Positions 17,315 through 26,157 of a DNA stretch of 44,677 bases are shown in pieces. Both the position numbers and the translations under genes were made by a program. Under the pieces are notes generated by a model, which worked only from the letters and a program-made list of their open reading frames with translations, had not been told where the DNA came from and ran no database searches. Positions within the stretch are counted from its first letter, which is position 1. Each line of letters starts with the position of its first letter. Source of the DNA: Nocardioides caeni (GTDB taxonomy: Bacteria; Actinomycetota; Actinomycetes; Propionibacteriales; Nocardioidaceae); the NCBI RefSeq assembly GCF_004912195.1, contig NZ_STGW01000002.1, positions 166,184 through 210,860 on the forward strand, in the 5' to 3' direction.

Positions 17315-18197
17315 GCTCACCCTCCTCGACAGCGGCGCGCTCGGCCTTCTCGCGACCCCAGGCCGCCCAGGCGATCCGGGAGACGAAGCCGATCCAGCCG
17401 AGCATCAGCGCGAGGTCGAGCCACAGCGGCAGATCACCGAAGGCGCCGACGATGGTGACCGCGTTGACCAGGATCACCAGGCCACCGACCATCGCGCCCA
17501 TCGGGGCGTGGGGCAGCCGGCCGGCCAGTCGGGCGGCGATCGGGGCGACGCAGACGCCGCCGAGGACGAGACCGAGGACCGGGAGCCACGGGATGTCCTG
17601 GTGGGCGGCGCCGGTGATGAACCCCGTCGAGACCGAGACGGCGACGACGAACTCGGCAGCGTTGGTGGTGCCCACGACCTTGCGCGGCTCGTGTCGCGTG
17701 ACGGTCATCAGGCTCGGCGTCACGACCGGACCCCAGCCGCCACCGCCCGTGGCGTCGACGAAGCCACCCAGCAGGCCGATCGGCGAGAGCCAGCGGGCGG
17801 TGTGGCCGCCCTTCGGGACCGGGATGATCCGCAGACCGAAGCCGAAGCGCACCAGGATCACGACACCGAAGAAGACCAGCAGCCCGGCCATCGACGACTT
17901 CGCCGCCTCGAGGCTGATCGAGGTCAGGATGACGGCGCCGAGGAAGCCACCGATCGCGCCGGGGATCGCCACCCGCAGCAGCACCGCGCGGTCGACATTG
18001 CCCTCACGCCAGTGCGACAGGCCGGAGATCAACGTGGTCGGCAGCTTCGCGGCATGCGTCGCCGCGCTGGCCGTGGCCGGGGCGACGCCGAGCGCCAGCA
18101 GCACGGTGGCGGAGGTGACCCCGAACCCCATGCCGAGTGTGCCGTCGACGAGCTGCGCGAGACCGCCAGCGAGGGCGAATGCTGCGACCAGCCACAT
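17295..18197 (-). CDS. TauE/SafE-family anion exporter
   Basis: A 300-residue protein of about eight transmembrane helices, start MWLVAAFALAGGLAQLVDGTLGMGFG. The two family half-repeats are visible: LVDGTLGMGFGVTS in the N-half and GGFVDATGGGGWGPVVTPSLM in the C-half. The family moves sulfite, sulfoacetate or related organosulfur anions across the membrane; the substrate is not determined. It has its own promoter at 18228-18256 with an embedded palindrome. Its 3' end overlaps the decayed HNH gene by 20 bases. Confidence 0.92.
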   Translation of the reverse strand: MWLVAAFALAGGLAQLVDGTLGMGFGVTSATVLLALGVAPATASAATHAAKLPTTLISGLSHWREGNVDRAVLLRVAIPGAIGGFLGAVILTSISLEAAKSSMAGLLVFFGVVILVRFGFGLRIIPVPKGGHTARWLSPIGLLGGFVDATGGGGWGPVVTPSLMTVTRHEPRKVVGTTNAAEFVVAVSVSTGFITGAAHQDIPWLPVLGLVLGGVCVAPIAARLAGRLPHAPMGAMVGGLVILVNAVTIVGAFGDLPLWLDLALMLGWIGFVSRIAWAAWGREKAERAAVEEGELTLPVG

Positions 18198-18227
18198 GAG
18201 TGGACCCCCATCGCCAAGTTACGATTG

Positions 18228-18256
18228 GTGATAAAGACTACCTATCAACGTGACAA
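18228..18256 (-). promoter_or_regulatory. TauE promoter with embedded palindrome
   Basis: Minus strand TTGTCA (18256-18251), 17 bases, TATCAC (18233-18228). TGATA (18229-18233) and TATCA (18243-18247) form an inverted repeat across the spacer and -10 box, as expected for a repressor site. Confidence 0.5.
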
Positions 18257-18283
18257 TGTCCAGTTTGCGCCTTCGTCCGCACT

Positions 18284-18913
18284 TCACCGAGCGGCGATGC
18301 CGTCGTACATCACCGCCCGGATGGCCGCGCTCAAGCGGGCCTGACGCTCCGGTGTCGGATCACGGAGCGCGGCGAGGACCGAGCCGAGGATCATGCCGTT
18401 GATCGCCTGGCCGGTGGATTCCACGTCGAGGTCCGCGCGCAGGTAGCCGAGTCGCACGCCGTGCTCGAGGTAGGCCGCGGTGAGCGGCGTCGTCGTGTCG
18501 AAGAGATCGAGCATCCGCTCGCGCATCGCGTCGTCGATGCCGGCCGCGGAGAGGAGCAGCTGCGCCACCCGCGGGTCCTCGCTGAAGATCCGCGCGAGGC
18601 CGGCACCGATCCGCTCCGACTGCGCGCGATAGTCCTCCAGCGTGCTCACCGCGTCCGGCGCGTTCTCGGCAGCGAGCGTGGCCACGATCCGCTCGATCAG
18701 GTCGTCGATGACGTGCTCGACGATGTCGCGCTTGTTCTCGAAGTAGCGATAGAAGGTGCCGTGGCCGATCCCGAGCCGCGTGGCGATGTCGGCGATCCCC
18801 GTGGCGTGATAGCCCTGCTCGGCGAAGCAGGTGAAGGCCGCGTCGATGATCTCGCGCCGCGTCTCGGCCTTGCGCCGCTCCACCCGCGAGAGCCCGGGAT
18901 CCACCGTCGTCAT
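18284..18913 (-). CDS. TetR-family regulator of the patatin/SDR/BVMO operon
   Basis: A 209-residue TetR protein, start MTTVDPGLSRVERRKAETRREIIDAAF. The HTH at about 38-66 (TGIADIATRLGIGHGTFYRYFENKRDI) matches lipid/steroid-type TetR regulators. It diverges from the patatin gene across an 83-bp gap. That gap carries TTGCAG/GATACG (16-base spacing) as a possible forward promoter and loosely repeated CGTTC(C/G)G blocks, but no clear palindrome. Target inferred from position. Confidence 0.9.
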   Translation of the reverse strand: MTTVDPGLSRVERRKAETRREIIDAAFTCFAEQGYHATGIADIATRLGIGHGTFYRYFENKRDIVEHVIDDLIERIVATLAAENAPDAVSTLEDYRAQSERIGAGLARIFSEDPRVAQLLLSAAGIDDAMRERMLDLFDTTTPLTAAYLEHGVRLGYLRADLDVESTGQAINGMILGSVLAALRDPTPERQARLSAAIRAVMYDGIAAR

Positions 18914-18996
18914 GCCGTCGAGCCTATTGCAGCGCCGGCGAAAATGACGATACGTTCCGAAACTGACATTCCATTCCGTTCGGTCAGGGGGACCTC

Positions 18997-19935
18997 GTGG
19001 GACGTGCCTTGGTGATCGGGTGCGGCGGCACCCTCGGCTTCGCGTGGACGGCCGCCGTCCTCGCCGAGCTGGAGCGGCAGGGCTGGGACCCGCGCACTGC
19101 CGACGTCCTCGTCGGTACGTCGGCCGGTGCCGAGCTCGTCGCGATGCTGGGCTCGGGCATCCGGGCCTCGGCGATCGACACCGCCGCCGACCGCACGGTC
19201 GCCGCGCACCTCTCCTCCCCCGACGCCCCGGGCAAGCTGCCCGGCCTTCCCCGGCCCTCACTGCCCGGGATCGGCTTGACGCTGGCCGCCCTGCGCCGCC
19301 GGGTCGACCTGCTCGCCGGGCTCTCCGGCCTGCTTCCCCGCGGCGGCGGCGATGCGCACTGGCTCGTCGACCTGGGGGACGCGCTCGCCACCCGGAGCGG
19401 CTGGACGAAGCACCCCGCCACGTGGCTGGTCGCGGCCGACGCCCGCACCGGCGAGCGGGTCCCGCTGGGCCACCCCGACGCACCCGCGACCACGCTCGGC
19501 ACCGCCATCTCCGCGAGCTGGGCGATCCCCGGCTGGTTCCCGCCGGTCAAGGTCGGTGGCCGACGGCTGCTCGACGGTGGCGCCGTGTCCCCGACCTCGG
19601 CCGACCTGCTGCTGCCCGAGGTCGCCGACGGCCGGATCGACGAGGTCGTCATCGTGGCGCCCATGTCGAGCCACGGCGGCGCGCCCGCGCGCGGCCTTGT
19701 CCGCGGGGAGCGGCTGCTGCGCCACCCCATGACCCGCCGCGTCGACCGCGAGGTCGCGGCGCTGCGCGCCGCTGGAGCCCGCGTCGCCCGGATCGAGCCC
19801 AGCCGCGCCGACCTCGACGCGATGGGTGCCAACTTCATGGATGCCGCTCGTCTCAAGGACGTGCGCGCCACCGCCCGGGCCTCGGCCCCCACCCTCGTCT
19901 CCCGACGCCTCACGACCCTGGAGCCCCTGTCATGA
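18997..19935 (+). CDS. Patatin-like phospholipase/esterase
   Basis: A 312-residue patatin-fold hydrolase, GTG start (MGRALVIGCGGTLGFAWTAAVLAEL). The oxyanion loop GCGGTLG, the nucleophile elbow GTSAG (Ser at about residue 42), and the catalytic Asp in LLDGGAVSP complete the Ser-Asp dyad. It cleaves acyl esters of lipids or lactones. The stop overlaps the SDR start (ATGA), and the SDR overlaps the monooxygenase the same way, making one tightly coupled operon. Confidence 0.92.
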   Translation: MGRALVIGCGGTLGFAWTAAVLAELERQGWDPRTADVLVGTSAGAELVAMLGSGIRASAIDTAADRTVAAHLSSPDAPGKLPGLPRPSLPGIGLTLAALRRRVDLLAGLSGLLPRGGGDAHWLVDLGDALATRSGWTKHPATWLVAADARTGERVPLGHPDAPATTLGTAISASWAIPGWFPPVKVGGRRLLDGGAVSPTSADLLLPEVADGRIDEVVIVAPMSSHGGAPARGLVRGERLLRHPMTRRVDREVAALRAAGARVARIEPSRADLDAMGANFMDAARLKDVRATARASAPTLVSRRLTTLEPLS

Positions 19936-20804
19936 CCCGACCCACCCGCATCGATCTCGACGGCGCCCACGTCGTCATCACCGGCGGCGCCCGCGGCATC
20001 GGCCGTGCGACCGCCGAGGCCTTCCTCGCCCGCGGCGCGCGTGTGTCCATCGGCGATCTCGACCTCGACGCCGCCACCGCCATGGCGACCGAGACCGGCG
20101 CCAGCGCCCACCACGTCGACGTGGCCGACGCGGCGTCGTACGACGCCTTCGTGGATGCTGCCGAGGCCGAGCACGGTCCGGTCGACGTGCTGGTCAACAA
20201 CGCCGGCGTGATGCCGAGCGGCGCCTTCCTCGACCAGACCCCGGCCGTCGACCGGCTGACGATGGAGGTCAACGTCCAGGGCGTCCTCAACGGCATGCGC
20301 CGGGTGCTGCCCGGCATGGTCGAGCGCCGCCACGGCCACGTCGTCAACATCGCCTCCCTCGCCGGCAAGTTCCCCGTGCCGGGCCTCGCGGTCTACAACG
20401 CGAGCAAGTTCGCCGTCGTCGGTCTCACCGCCGCGACCCGGCTGGAGATGGCACCACACGGCGTCACGCTCACCGCGATCCTGCCGAGCGCCGTCGACAC
20501 CGACCTCGCCTCCGGCTTCGACATGAAGCCGATCCCCAAGGTCGCGCCCGAGGACATCGCCCACGCGGTGATCGCCTCCGTCGCCAACCGCGCCGCGGAG
20601 ATCGCCGTCCCCCGCTACGTCGGGGCGCTGGCCGCCGGCAGTCACCTCGTCCCCGTCCCGGTGCTGGACCGGGTCCGCAAGGTGATCAAGGGCGACCGCG
20701 CCCTCCACCCCGACGAGTCGGCGCGGGCGTCGTACTCCGCACGTCTCGACCATGCTGCCGGCGCCACCCGGAGCAACGACAGCACCGATCGGAGCAACGC
20801 ATGA
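19932..20804 (+). CDS. Short-chain dehydrogenase/reductase
   Basis: A 290-residue SDR, start MTRPTRIDLDGAHVVITGGARGIG. The Rossmann TGGARGIG, the NNAG motif, catalytic Ser (NIASLAGKF) and YNASK (Tyr-x-x-x-Lys) are intact. Asp after the second strand (GDLD) favours NAD. In this operon it would interconvert an alcohol and the ketone used by the following monooxygenase; that role is inferred. About 40 extra residues at the C-terminus follow the core. Confidence 0.92.
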   Translation: MTRPTRIDLDGAHVVITGGARGIGRATAEAFLARGARVSIGDLDLDAATAMATETGASAHHVDVADAASYDAFVDAAEAEHGPVDVLVNNAGVMPSGAFLDQTPAVDRLTMEVNVQGVLNGMRRVLPGMVERRHGHVVNIASLAGKFPVPGLAVYNASKFAVVGLTAATRLEMAPHGVTLTAILPSAVDTDLASGFDMKPIPKVAPEDIAHAVIASVANRAAEIAVPRYVGALAAGSHLVPVPVLDRVRKVIKGDRALHPDESARASYSARLDHAAGATRSNDSTDRSNA

Positions 20805-22297
20805 GTGCCGCGACCCACGTCCACGACGCCGTCATCGTCGGCGCCGGCTTCGGCGGGATGGGAGCCGCCATCCAGCTCAAGCGCCTCGGCCACGACGACC
20901 TGGCGATCCTCGAGCGCGAGGACGACCTCGGCGGCACGTGGCACGTCAACCGCTATCCCGGCCTCGCCGTCGACATCCCATCGGCGACCTACTCCTACTC
21001 CTTCGAGCCCAACCCGCACTGGTCGCGTCTCTTCGCACCGGGGCCCGAGCTCAAGAAGTACGCCGAGCACGTCGCCGACAAGTACGACCTGCGTCGGCAC
21101 ATGCGCTTCGACACCGTCGTCGACGGCGCCCGCTGGGACGAGGAGAGCTCGACCTGGCACGTCAGGCTCACCACCGGCGAGACGGTCGTCGGCCGCTTCC
21201 TGCTGACCGCGACCGGGTTCCTCTCGCAGCCGAAGCTGCCCGACATCGCGGGCATCGAGGACTTTGCCGGCACGGTCGTGCACACCACCCGGTGGGACGA
21301 CGACGTGGAGCTCGAGGGCAAGCGGGTCGGCATCATCGGGACCGGCGCCACCGCCGTGCAGCTGATCCCCGAGCTGGCGAAGATCGCCGGCCACCTCACC
21401 GTCTTCCAGCGGACGCCGATCTATGTCAGCCCGAAGCTGGACGGCCCCGTGCCGGGACTGGTCCGCGGCGCCTTCGCCAAGCTGCCGCTGACGCAGCGGG
21501 TCGCCCGCCTCGCCGGTACGTCGATCCTCGAGCTGATGATGGTCGCCGGGGTGCTGCACTTCCGGAACCTGCCGGCCGCCAACCAGATCGGCAGGCGCGC
21601 CTGTGAGGCGCACCTGCGGCGCCAGGTCAAGGACCCCGAGCTGCGCGCGAAGCTGACGCCCGACTACGACTTCGGCTGCAAGCGACCCACCTTCAGCAAC
21701 ACCTACTACCCGACGCTGACGCAGCCGCACGTGCACCTCGAGACCACCTCGATCGACCACGTCGACGCGACCGGCATCGTGACCGCGGACGGCGAGCGGG
21801 CCGACCTCGACGTGCTCGTCCTCGCGACCGGCTTCGACCTGTGGGAGACCAACTTCCCCGCCATCGAGATCATCGGCCGCGAGGGCCGCAACCTCGGCAC
21901 GTGGTGGCGCGAGACCCGTTTCAGCGCCTACGAGGGCATCGCGGTGCCGAAGTTCCCGAACTTCTTCTCGCTCAACAGCCCGTACTCCTACTCGGGCCTG
22001 TCCTACTTCACGACCATCGAGACGCAGATGGCGCACATGGCACGCCTGCTCAAGGGAATGGAGAAGAGGGAGGCGGAGGTCTTCGAGGTCACCGAGCAGG
22101 CGAACACCGAGTTCCTCGACCGGATGACCGGTCTGCTCGACAACTCGGTGTTCAACGCCGGCCAGTGCTCGACCGCGCGCAGCTACTACTACAACCAGCA
22201 CGGCGAAGCCGTGCTACTGCGCCCGACCTCGACGCTGTCCGCCCACCGCGAGGCCGCGCGGTTCCCGTTGGACGACTACGAGTTCCGCACGGCCTGA
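20801..22297 (+). CDS. Flavin monooxygenase of Baeyer-Villiger type
   Basis: A 498-residue FAD/NADPH enzyme, start MSAATHVHDAVIVGAGFGGMG. The FAD-binding GAGFGG (14-19), the Baeyer-Villiger fingerprint FAGTVVHTTRW (155-165) and the NADPH-binding GTGATA (180-185) are all present. The DLGGTWHVNRYPG segment is standard. It would insert oxygen next to a ketone to give an ester or lactone. Related enzymes with SDR and lipase partners include the mycobacterial mymA locus. Last gene of the operon; the next gene is convergent, 10 bases away. Confidence 0.94.
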   Translation: MSAATHVHDAVIVGAGFGGMGAAIQLKRLGHDDLAILEREDDLGGTWHVNRYPGLAVDIPSATYSYSFEPNPHWSRLFAPGPELKKYAEHVADKYDLRRHMRFDTVVDGARWDEESSTWHVRLTTGETVVGRFLLTATGFLSQPKLPDIAGIEDFAGTVVHTTRWDDDVELEGKRVGIIGTGATAVQLIPELAKIAGHLTVFQRTPIYVSPKLDGPVPGLVRGAFAKLPLTQRVARLAGTSILELMMVAGVLHFRNLPAANQIGRRACEAHLRRQVKDPELRAKLTPDYDFGCKRPTFSNTYYPTLTQPHVHLETTSIDHVDATGIVTADGERADLDVLVLATGFDLWETNFPAIEIIGREGRNLGTWWRETRFSAYEGIAVPKFPNFFSLNSPYSYSGLSYFTTIETQMAHMARLLKGMEKREAEVFEVTEQANTEFLDRMTGLLDNSVFNAGQCSTARSYYYNQHGEAVLLRPTSTLSAHREAARFPLDDYEFRTA

Positions 22298-22307
22298 CGC
22301 GGCTCGC

Positions 22308-23885
22308 TCAGCGGTAGGCGATCGGATCGACGCTCTGCCGCAGGTTGTCGTCGGCCGAGGTCCCGCCTCCGCACGCGTAGGGCGTCGCGAAGTCCCAGCA
22401 GTTGCGGTAGCGGATGCTCGTGTTGAGCAGGGTGACCTCGACCGCTGCGACCGTGGCGGTCGTGAACGGCACCCGCATCACCGCGTCGCCCCGAGCGTTG
22501 AGCGGCACCAGGGTGGTGCTGCGTGTGCCGTTGCGCCTGATCGTGGTGACCGCGGCGAAGGAGCCGCGGACCCTGTTGTCCAGGTTGAAGGCGAGCTTGA
22601 GCTTCCAGTTGCGCGCGGTCAGGCCCCGCGGGACGTAGCGCACCGTGGCCGAGGTGAGGTGCCGCATCCGCGGCGCGTACGCCGCCGGGTTGCTGCCCCG
22701 TCGGGTGGCACTCACGTTGACGGCCCTCGCCGGCGCGACCGGATAGGAAGCTCCCTCCGCATAGGCCCTGCGGGAGTTGCGGTTGGCGACCGCGAACAGG
22801 GCGTACTCCCGCTGGAAGGTCGTCCCGCGAGCCTTGAGCACGCGGGTGATGGCCCCCATCGAGAAGTCGTCGACGGCACCGGCACGCCCGTCCAGGCGGT
22901 TCCAGATGTCGCGGACGATGGTCGGGAGTCCGCCCTGAGCTGCGGGGAAGCGCTCGGAGAGGCGACGGAAGAAGATCCAGTTGCCGTAGTGCGTGCTTCC
23001 GCTCCAGGTGTCGAGCGAGACCGACGGCCGTCGGAGCTGCCCGGCGGACAGGTACTGCCGGTTGTCGTTGACGTCGTCGTAGAGCTCGTCCTCGGCCCAG
23101 GTGGCCGTGGCCTCCATCAGCCAGCCGTCCTCGAGGAAGTCGTAGGCGTACTGCACGGCATGGAAGTACTCGTGGGCGACCGTCACCCGGAGGCTGTCCA
23201 GCGGCGGTGCGCCGAACTCCTCGACCGAGAAGTCGTTGTCGAGGGCGCAGTAGGCGGACACGTCGTAGCCGGGCTCCAGCGATCCCGGCTGGGTCTTCGG
23301 ATCGTCGCTGTCGCAGTAGCCGTAGAGCGACTCGTCCTCGTTGACCAGGTCCTCGAGGTAGACGTCGAGCCTGCCGTCGCCGCCGTTGTCGGGCGAGTCG
23401 GCGTCCGACAGCGGGGGCCGGTAGCCGGCGTCGACGTAGGTCTGCCGCACCTGATCGACGGTGGCGAGCACGGTGTCGACGTAGTCGGGAATGCTGTTGC
23501 CGCTGTTGTCCACACTGGCCACGGCGTCCTCGCCCACGGTCGTGTAGTGCACGCACGTGGAGGCACTGCAGACGGTCTGTGGCCCCAGGGGGCGGGCGAG
23601 CAGCGCTCTCGCCACCGCGCGGTCCGCGCGGGGCAGATCACCGAGCGCGACCCGCAGGTCGCGCAGCGCCAGGGTCGCGGAGCGGGACGGATCGCCCGCG
23701 GCCGGGCCCTCGAAGGCGGCCTCGGCCCTGGCCAGGGTGGCCGACGCGGCTGCCTGGCGGGCGGTGGGGCCCGACGCGGCGCCGGGCCCCTTGCCGTCGT
23801 CGGCGTGAGCGGCGGTCGGGATCACCGGGAGGGCGAGGGCAGCGGCAAGGAACGCGCCACCGAGCGGGCGCAGACGTGAAGACAT
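22308..23885 (-). CDS. Secreted zinc metalloprotease (MXAN_6640-like)
   Basis: A 525-residue protein, start MSSRLRPLGGAFLAAALALPV with GAGG upstream. It has a signal peptide with likely cleavage at AHA|DD near residue 28. The zinc site is HEYFH (238-242), with a third-ligand candidate Glu in EATATWAED (about 259-266), the arrangement of the MXAN_6640 family of putative metalloproteases. The N-terminal 30-110 is probably a prosegment. The C-terminal 150 residues look like a beta-rich domain ending with two cysteines (NCWDFATPYACGG). Exported; substrate unknown. Confidence 0.88.
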   Translation of the reverse strand: MSSRLRPLGGAFLAAALALPVIPTAAHADDGKGPGAASGPTARQAAASATLARAEAAFEGPAAGDPSRSATLALRDLRVALGDLPRADRAVARALLARPLGPQTVCSASTCVHYTTVGEDAVASVDNSGNSIPDYVDTVLATVDQVRQTYVDAGYRPPLSDADSPDNGGDGRLDVYLEDLVNEDESLYGYCDSDDPKTQPGSLEPGYDVSAYCALDNDFSVEEFGAPPLDSLRVTVAHEYFHAVQYAYDFLEDGWLMEATATWAEDELYDDVNDNRQYLSAGQLRRPSVSLDTWSGSTHYGNWIFFRRLSERFPAAQGGLPTIVRDIWNRLDGRAGAVDDFSMGAITRVLKARGTTFQREYALFAVANRNSRRAYAEGASYPVAPARAVNVSATRRGSNPAAYAPRMRHLTSATVRYVPRGLTARNWKLKLAFNLDNRVRGSFAAVTTIRRNGTRSTTLVPLNARGDAVMRVPFTTATVAAVEVTLLNTSIRYRNCWDFATPYACGGGTSADDNLRQSVDPIAYR

Positions 23886-23976
23886 CACAACCTCTTCAGA
23901 AGGGAACCAGGGGGTCAGCCGGCAGCCTTCCAGAGTGGGCCGACGGTGACAGGCGATTCTGCGGAGAACCGATCCG

Positions 23977-25431
23977 TCAACCCGTCGCGTTCGGGTCGCG
24001 CCAGGCGCGTTCGAACGGCAGCCGCCAGGCATAGGGGGCGATCAGCTGGTGGATCTGGTTCGGTCCCCAGCTGCCCTGACGGTAGGGCCGCACGACGGGC
24101 GGGTTGTCGAGCAGTGGCGCAGAGACCTCCCACAGCCGTTCGATGCCCTCGGCGGAGGTGAACAGCGTCTGGTCGCCGCGCGCGGCGTCGTAGATCAACC
24201 GCTCGTAGGCCTCCAGGACGGAGCCGGCCCAGGTGGTGTCGGTCATCGCGAACTGCATGGAGAGCTTGTCGAGCTTCATGCCGGGACCCGGTCGCTTGCC
24301 GTAGAAGGACAGCGACATCTTGGCCTTGTCGGCGAGGTCGAAGGTCAGGTGGTCGGGCCCGTGGTCGCCGACGCCCGAATTGCTCGGGAACATCGACTTC
24401 GGGGGCTCCTTGAAGGCGATCGAGATGATCCGCGCGCCCTCGGCCAGCCGCTTCCCCGTGCGCAGGTAGAACGGCACGCCGGCCCAGCGCCAGTTGTCGA
24501 TGTAGCACTTGAGCGCGATGAAGGTCTCGGTCTCCGACTCGGGTGCGACGCCGGGGATGTCGCGGTAGCCCTGGTACTGCCCGCGCACCACGTCCGCAGG
24601 ATCGATCGGCAGCATCGAGCGGAAGACCTTGTTCTTCTCCTCGTTGATGGCGTGCGGCGTCAGCTCGGTCGGCGGCTCCAGCGCGATGAAGGCGAGCACC
24701 TGGAAGAGGTGGGTGACCACCATGTCCTTGTAGGCGCCGGTGGACTCGTAGAAGTTGGCGCGCTGGTCGAGCCCGAGCTCCTCGGGGACGTCGATCTGGA
24801 TGTGGTCGATGTTGTTGCGGTGCCAGATCGGCTCGAAGAGACCGTTGGCGAACCGGAACGCGAGGATGTTCTGGGCCGCCTCCTTGCCGAGGAAGTGGTC
24901 GATCCGATAGATCTGCGACTCCTCGAAGGTCTGGTGCAGCTCGGCGTTGAGCGCCTTGGCGGACGCAAGGTCGACGCCGAACGGCTTCTCCATGATGATC
25001 CGGCTGCCCTCGACGAGGTCGGCCTCGTCGAGGGTCTTCACGACCGAGAGCGCGGCCTTGGGCGGGACGCTCAGGTAGTGCAGGCGGATCCGGTCGCCGT
25101 CGCGCCCGGACTCGGCCTTCTCGACCGCGGCCCGCAGGCCGGAGGCACCCTCGGCGCCGGGCGCCCAGTGCAGCTGCTGGGCGAACTCAGGCCAGGCGGC
25201 CATGTCGCCGTCGTCCCCGGAGAACTCCTTGACCGCCTCGTGCACGAACGCGACGAAGGACTCGGTGGTGTGGTCGTCGAGCGACGTACCGACGATGCGC
25301 AGGTCGGGCAGCAGGCCGGTCTCGAACAGGTGGAGCATCCCCGGCAGCAGCTTGCGGCGAGCCAGGTCGCCGGTCGCCCCGAACAGGACCACCGTCACCG
25401 GCTTCTGCGTCCTCGATGCCATGTCCTCCAC
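23977..25431 (-). CDS. zwf: Glucose-6-phosphate 1-dehydrogenase
   Basis: A 484-residue G6PDH from the GTG at 25431, chosen because GAGGAGG lies 4 bases upstream; the ATG three codons on (25422) is the alternative. The dinucleotide motif GATGDLARRK is at 18-27, and the active-site RIDHFLGKE around 176-184 is intact. It makes 6-phosphogluconolactone and NADPH. Unlike the usual actinobacterial tal-zwf-opcA-pgl operon, no pentose-phosphate neighbour is present, so it may be a second zwf copy. Confidence 0.95.
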   Translation of the reverse strand: MEDMASRTQKPVTVVLFGATGDLARRKLLPGMLHLFETGLLPDLRIVGTSLDDHTTESFVAFVHEAVKEFSGDDGDMAAWPEFAQQLHWAPGAEGASGLRAAVEKAESGRDGDRIRLHYLSVPPKAALSVVKTLDEADLVEGSRIIMEKPFGVDLASAKALNAELHQTFEESQIYRIDHFLGKEAAQNILAFRFANGLFEPIWHRNNIDHIQIDVPEELGLDQRANFYESTGAYKDMVVTHLFQVLAFIALEPPTELTPHAINEEKNKVFRSMLPIDPADVVRGQYQGYRDIPGVAPESETETFIALKCYIDNWRWAGVPFYLRTGKRLAEGARIISIAFKEPPKSMFPSNSGVGDHGPDHLTFDLADKAKMSLSFYGKRPGPGMKLDKLSMQFAMTDTTWAGSVLEAYERLIYDAARGDQTLFTSAEGIERLWEVSAPLLDNPPVVRPYRQGSWGPNQIHQLIAPYAWRLPFERAWRDPNATG

Positions 25432-25480
25432 TGTGCCTCCTCGGTGTTTCCGCCACGATAACGACAAGCGACCCCCGGCT

Positions 25481-25512
25481 GGCTGACGCGAAGCGGAGAG
25501 CCGGCGTCAGCC
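25481..25512 (-). terminator. Hairpin at the bioQ stop codon
   Basis: GGCTGACGC (25481-25489) and GCGTCAGCC (25504-25512) pair perfectly; the right arm contains the regulator's stop codon. No T-run follows. It could terminate or shape the transcript before zwf, which starts 50 bases further on. Confidence 0.4.
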
Positions 25513-26049
25513 GAGGCGGGCGCGGAGTCCGGCGAGCACGACGGTCAGGCCGACGTGGAAGTCGTCGGTGTCGTAGGCGCGGTCTGCCGTCGGTCGGCCC
25601 TGCTGCTGGAGCTGCTCGTCGATCACGTGGCCGAACACGAAGTGCTGCAGCGTCCGGGCACCCACGCGCGCGAGATCGCCGTCCGCACCCGCCCGGGACA
25701 GGGCATCGGCCATCCGCTGCTCGGGACCGGTGGCGCCCAGGCCCAGGGCGTGAACGCGTGCGACGAGGGCGGCGCCGTCACGGCAGGCGAGCATCGCGTC
25801 GCGCAGCTCGGCGCAGACCAGGCGGAGCTCGGCGTCCCAGGTGACGATCTCGGCGCCCCGGCGGCCACGGACGAGCAGCTCCTCCGCGATCGCAGCGAGC
25901 AGGGCGTCCTTGTTGGTGAAGTGGTGATAGAGCGCGCTGGGCTGGATGCCGAGGTCGGCGGCGAGCTTGCGCATGGACAGCTGGTCGACCCCGGTCGAGT
26001 CGAGCAGGGCGATCGCCCGGGCGACGACGTCGGTCTTGCGGTAACGCAT
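25507..26049 (-). CDS. bioQ: TetR-family biotin regulator (BioQ-like)
   Basis: A 180-residue TetR protein, start MRYRKTDVVARAIALLDSTGV. HTH at about 24-50 (LSMRKLAADLGIQPSALYHHFTNKDALL), then a TetR-C all-helical domain. It diverges from bioYMN and the gap holds a site of the form TGAAC-N3-GTTAA. BioQ of corynebacteria and mycobacteria recognises TGAAC-N3-GTTAC and sits at the same location, so the assignment rests on family, context and operator. It should repress bioY-M-N, itself and bioB-A-F-D when biotin is plentiful. Confidence 0.85.
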   Translation of the reverse strand: MRYRKTDVVARAIALLDSTGVDQLSMRKLAADLGIQPSALYHHFTNKDALLAAIAEELLVRGRRGAEIVTWDAELRLVCAELRDAMLACRDGAALVARVHALGLGATGPEQRMADALSRAGADGDLARVGARTLQHFVFGHVIDEQLQQQGRPTADRAYDTDDFHVGLTVVLAGLRARLG

Positions 26050-26093
26050 CTCCCCCTCCCCCTGACTGGCCCGATCTGAGACCCCACTCTAAC

Positions 26094-26108
26094 CTTAACA
26101 CCGTTCAG
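26094..26108. promoter_or_regulatory. BioQ operator 1 (bioQ/bioY)
   Basis: CTTAACACCGTTCAG; reverse CTGAACGGTGTTAAG. It is identical at 13 of 15 positions to the bioB operator at 28118-28132. It lies between the two divergent starts, next to TAACCT/TTAGAGT -10-like boxes for both directions. Confidence 0.75.
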
Positions 26109-26157
26109 TCCGGGCCGAGCCTCGGCCGGCCCCGCTCACTTCGACGAAAGCATCTCC

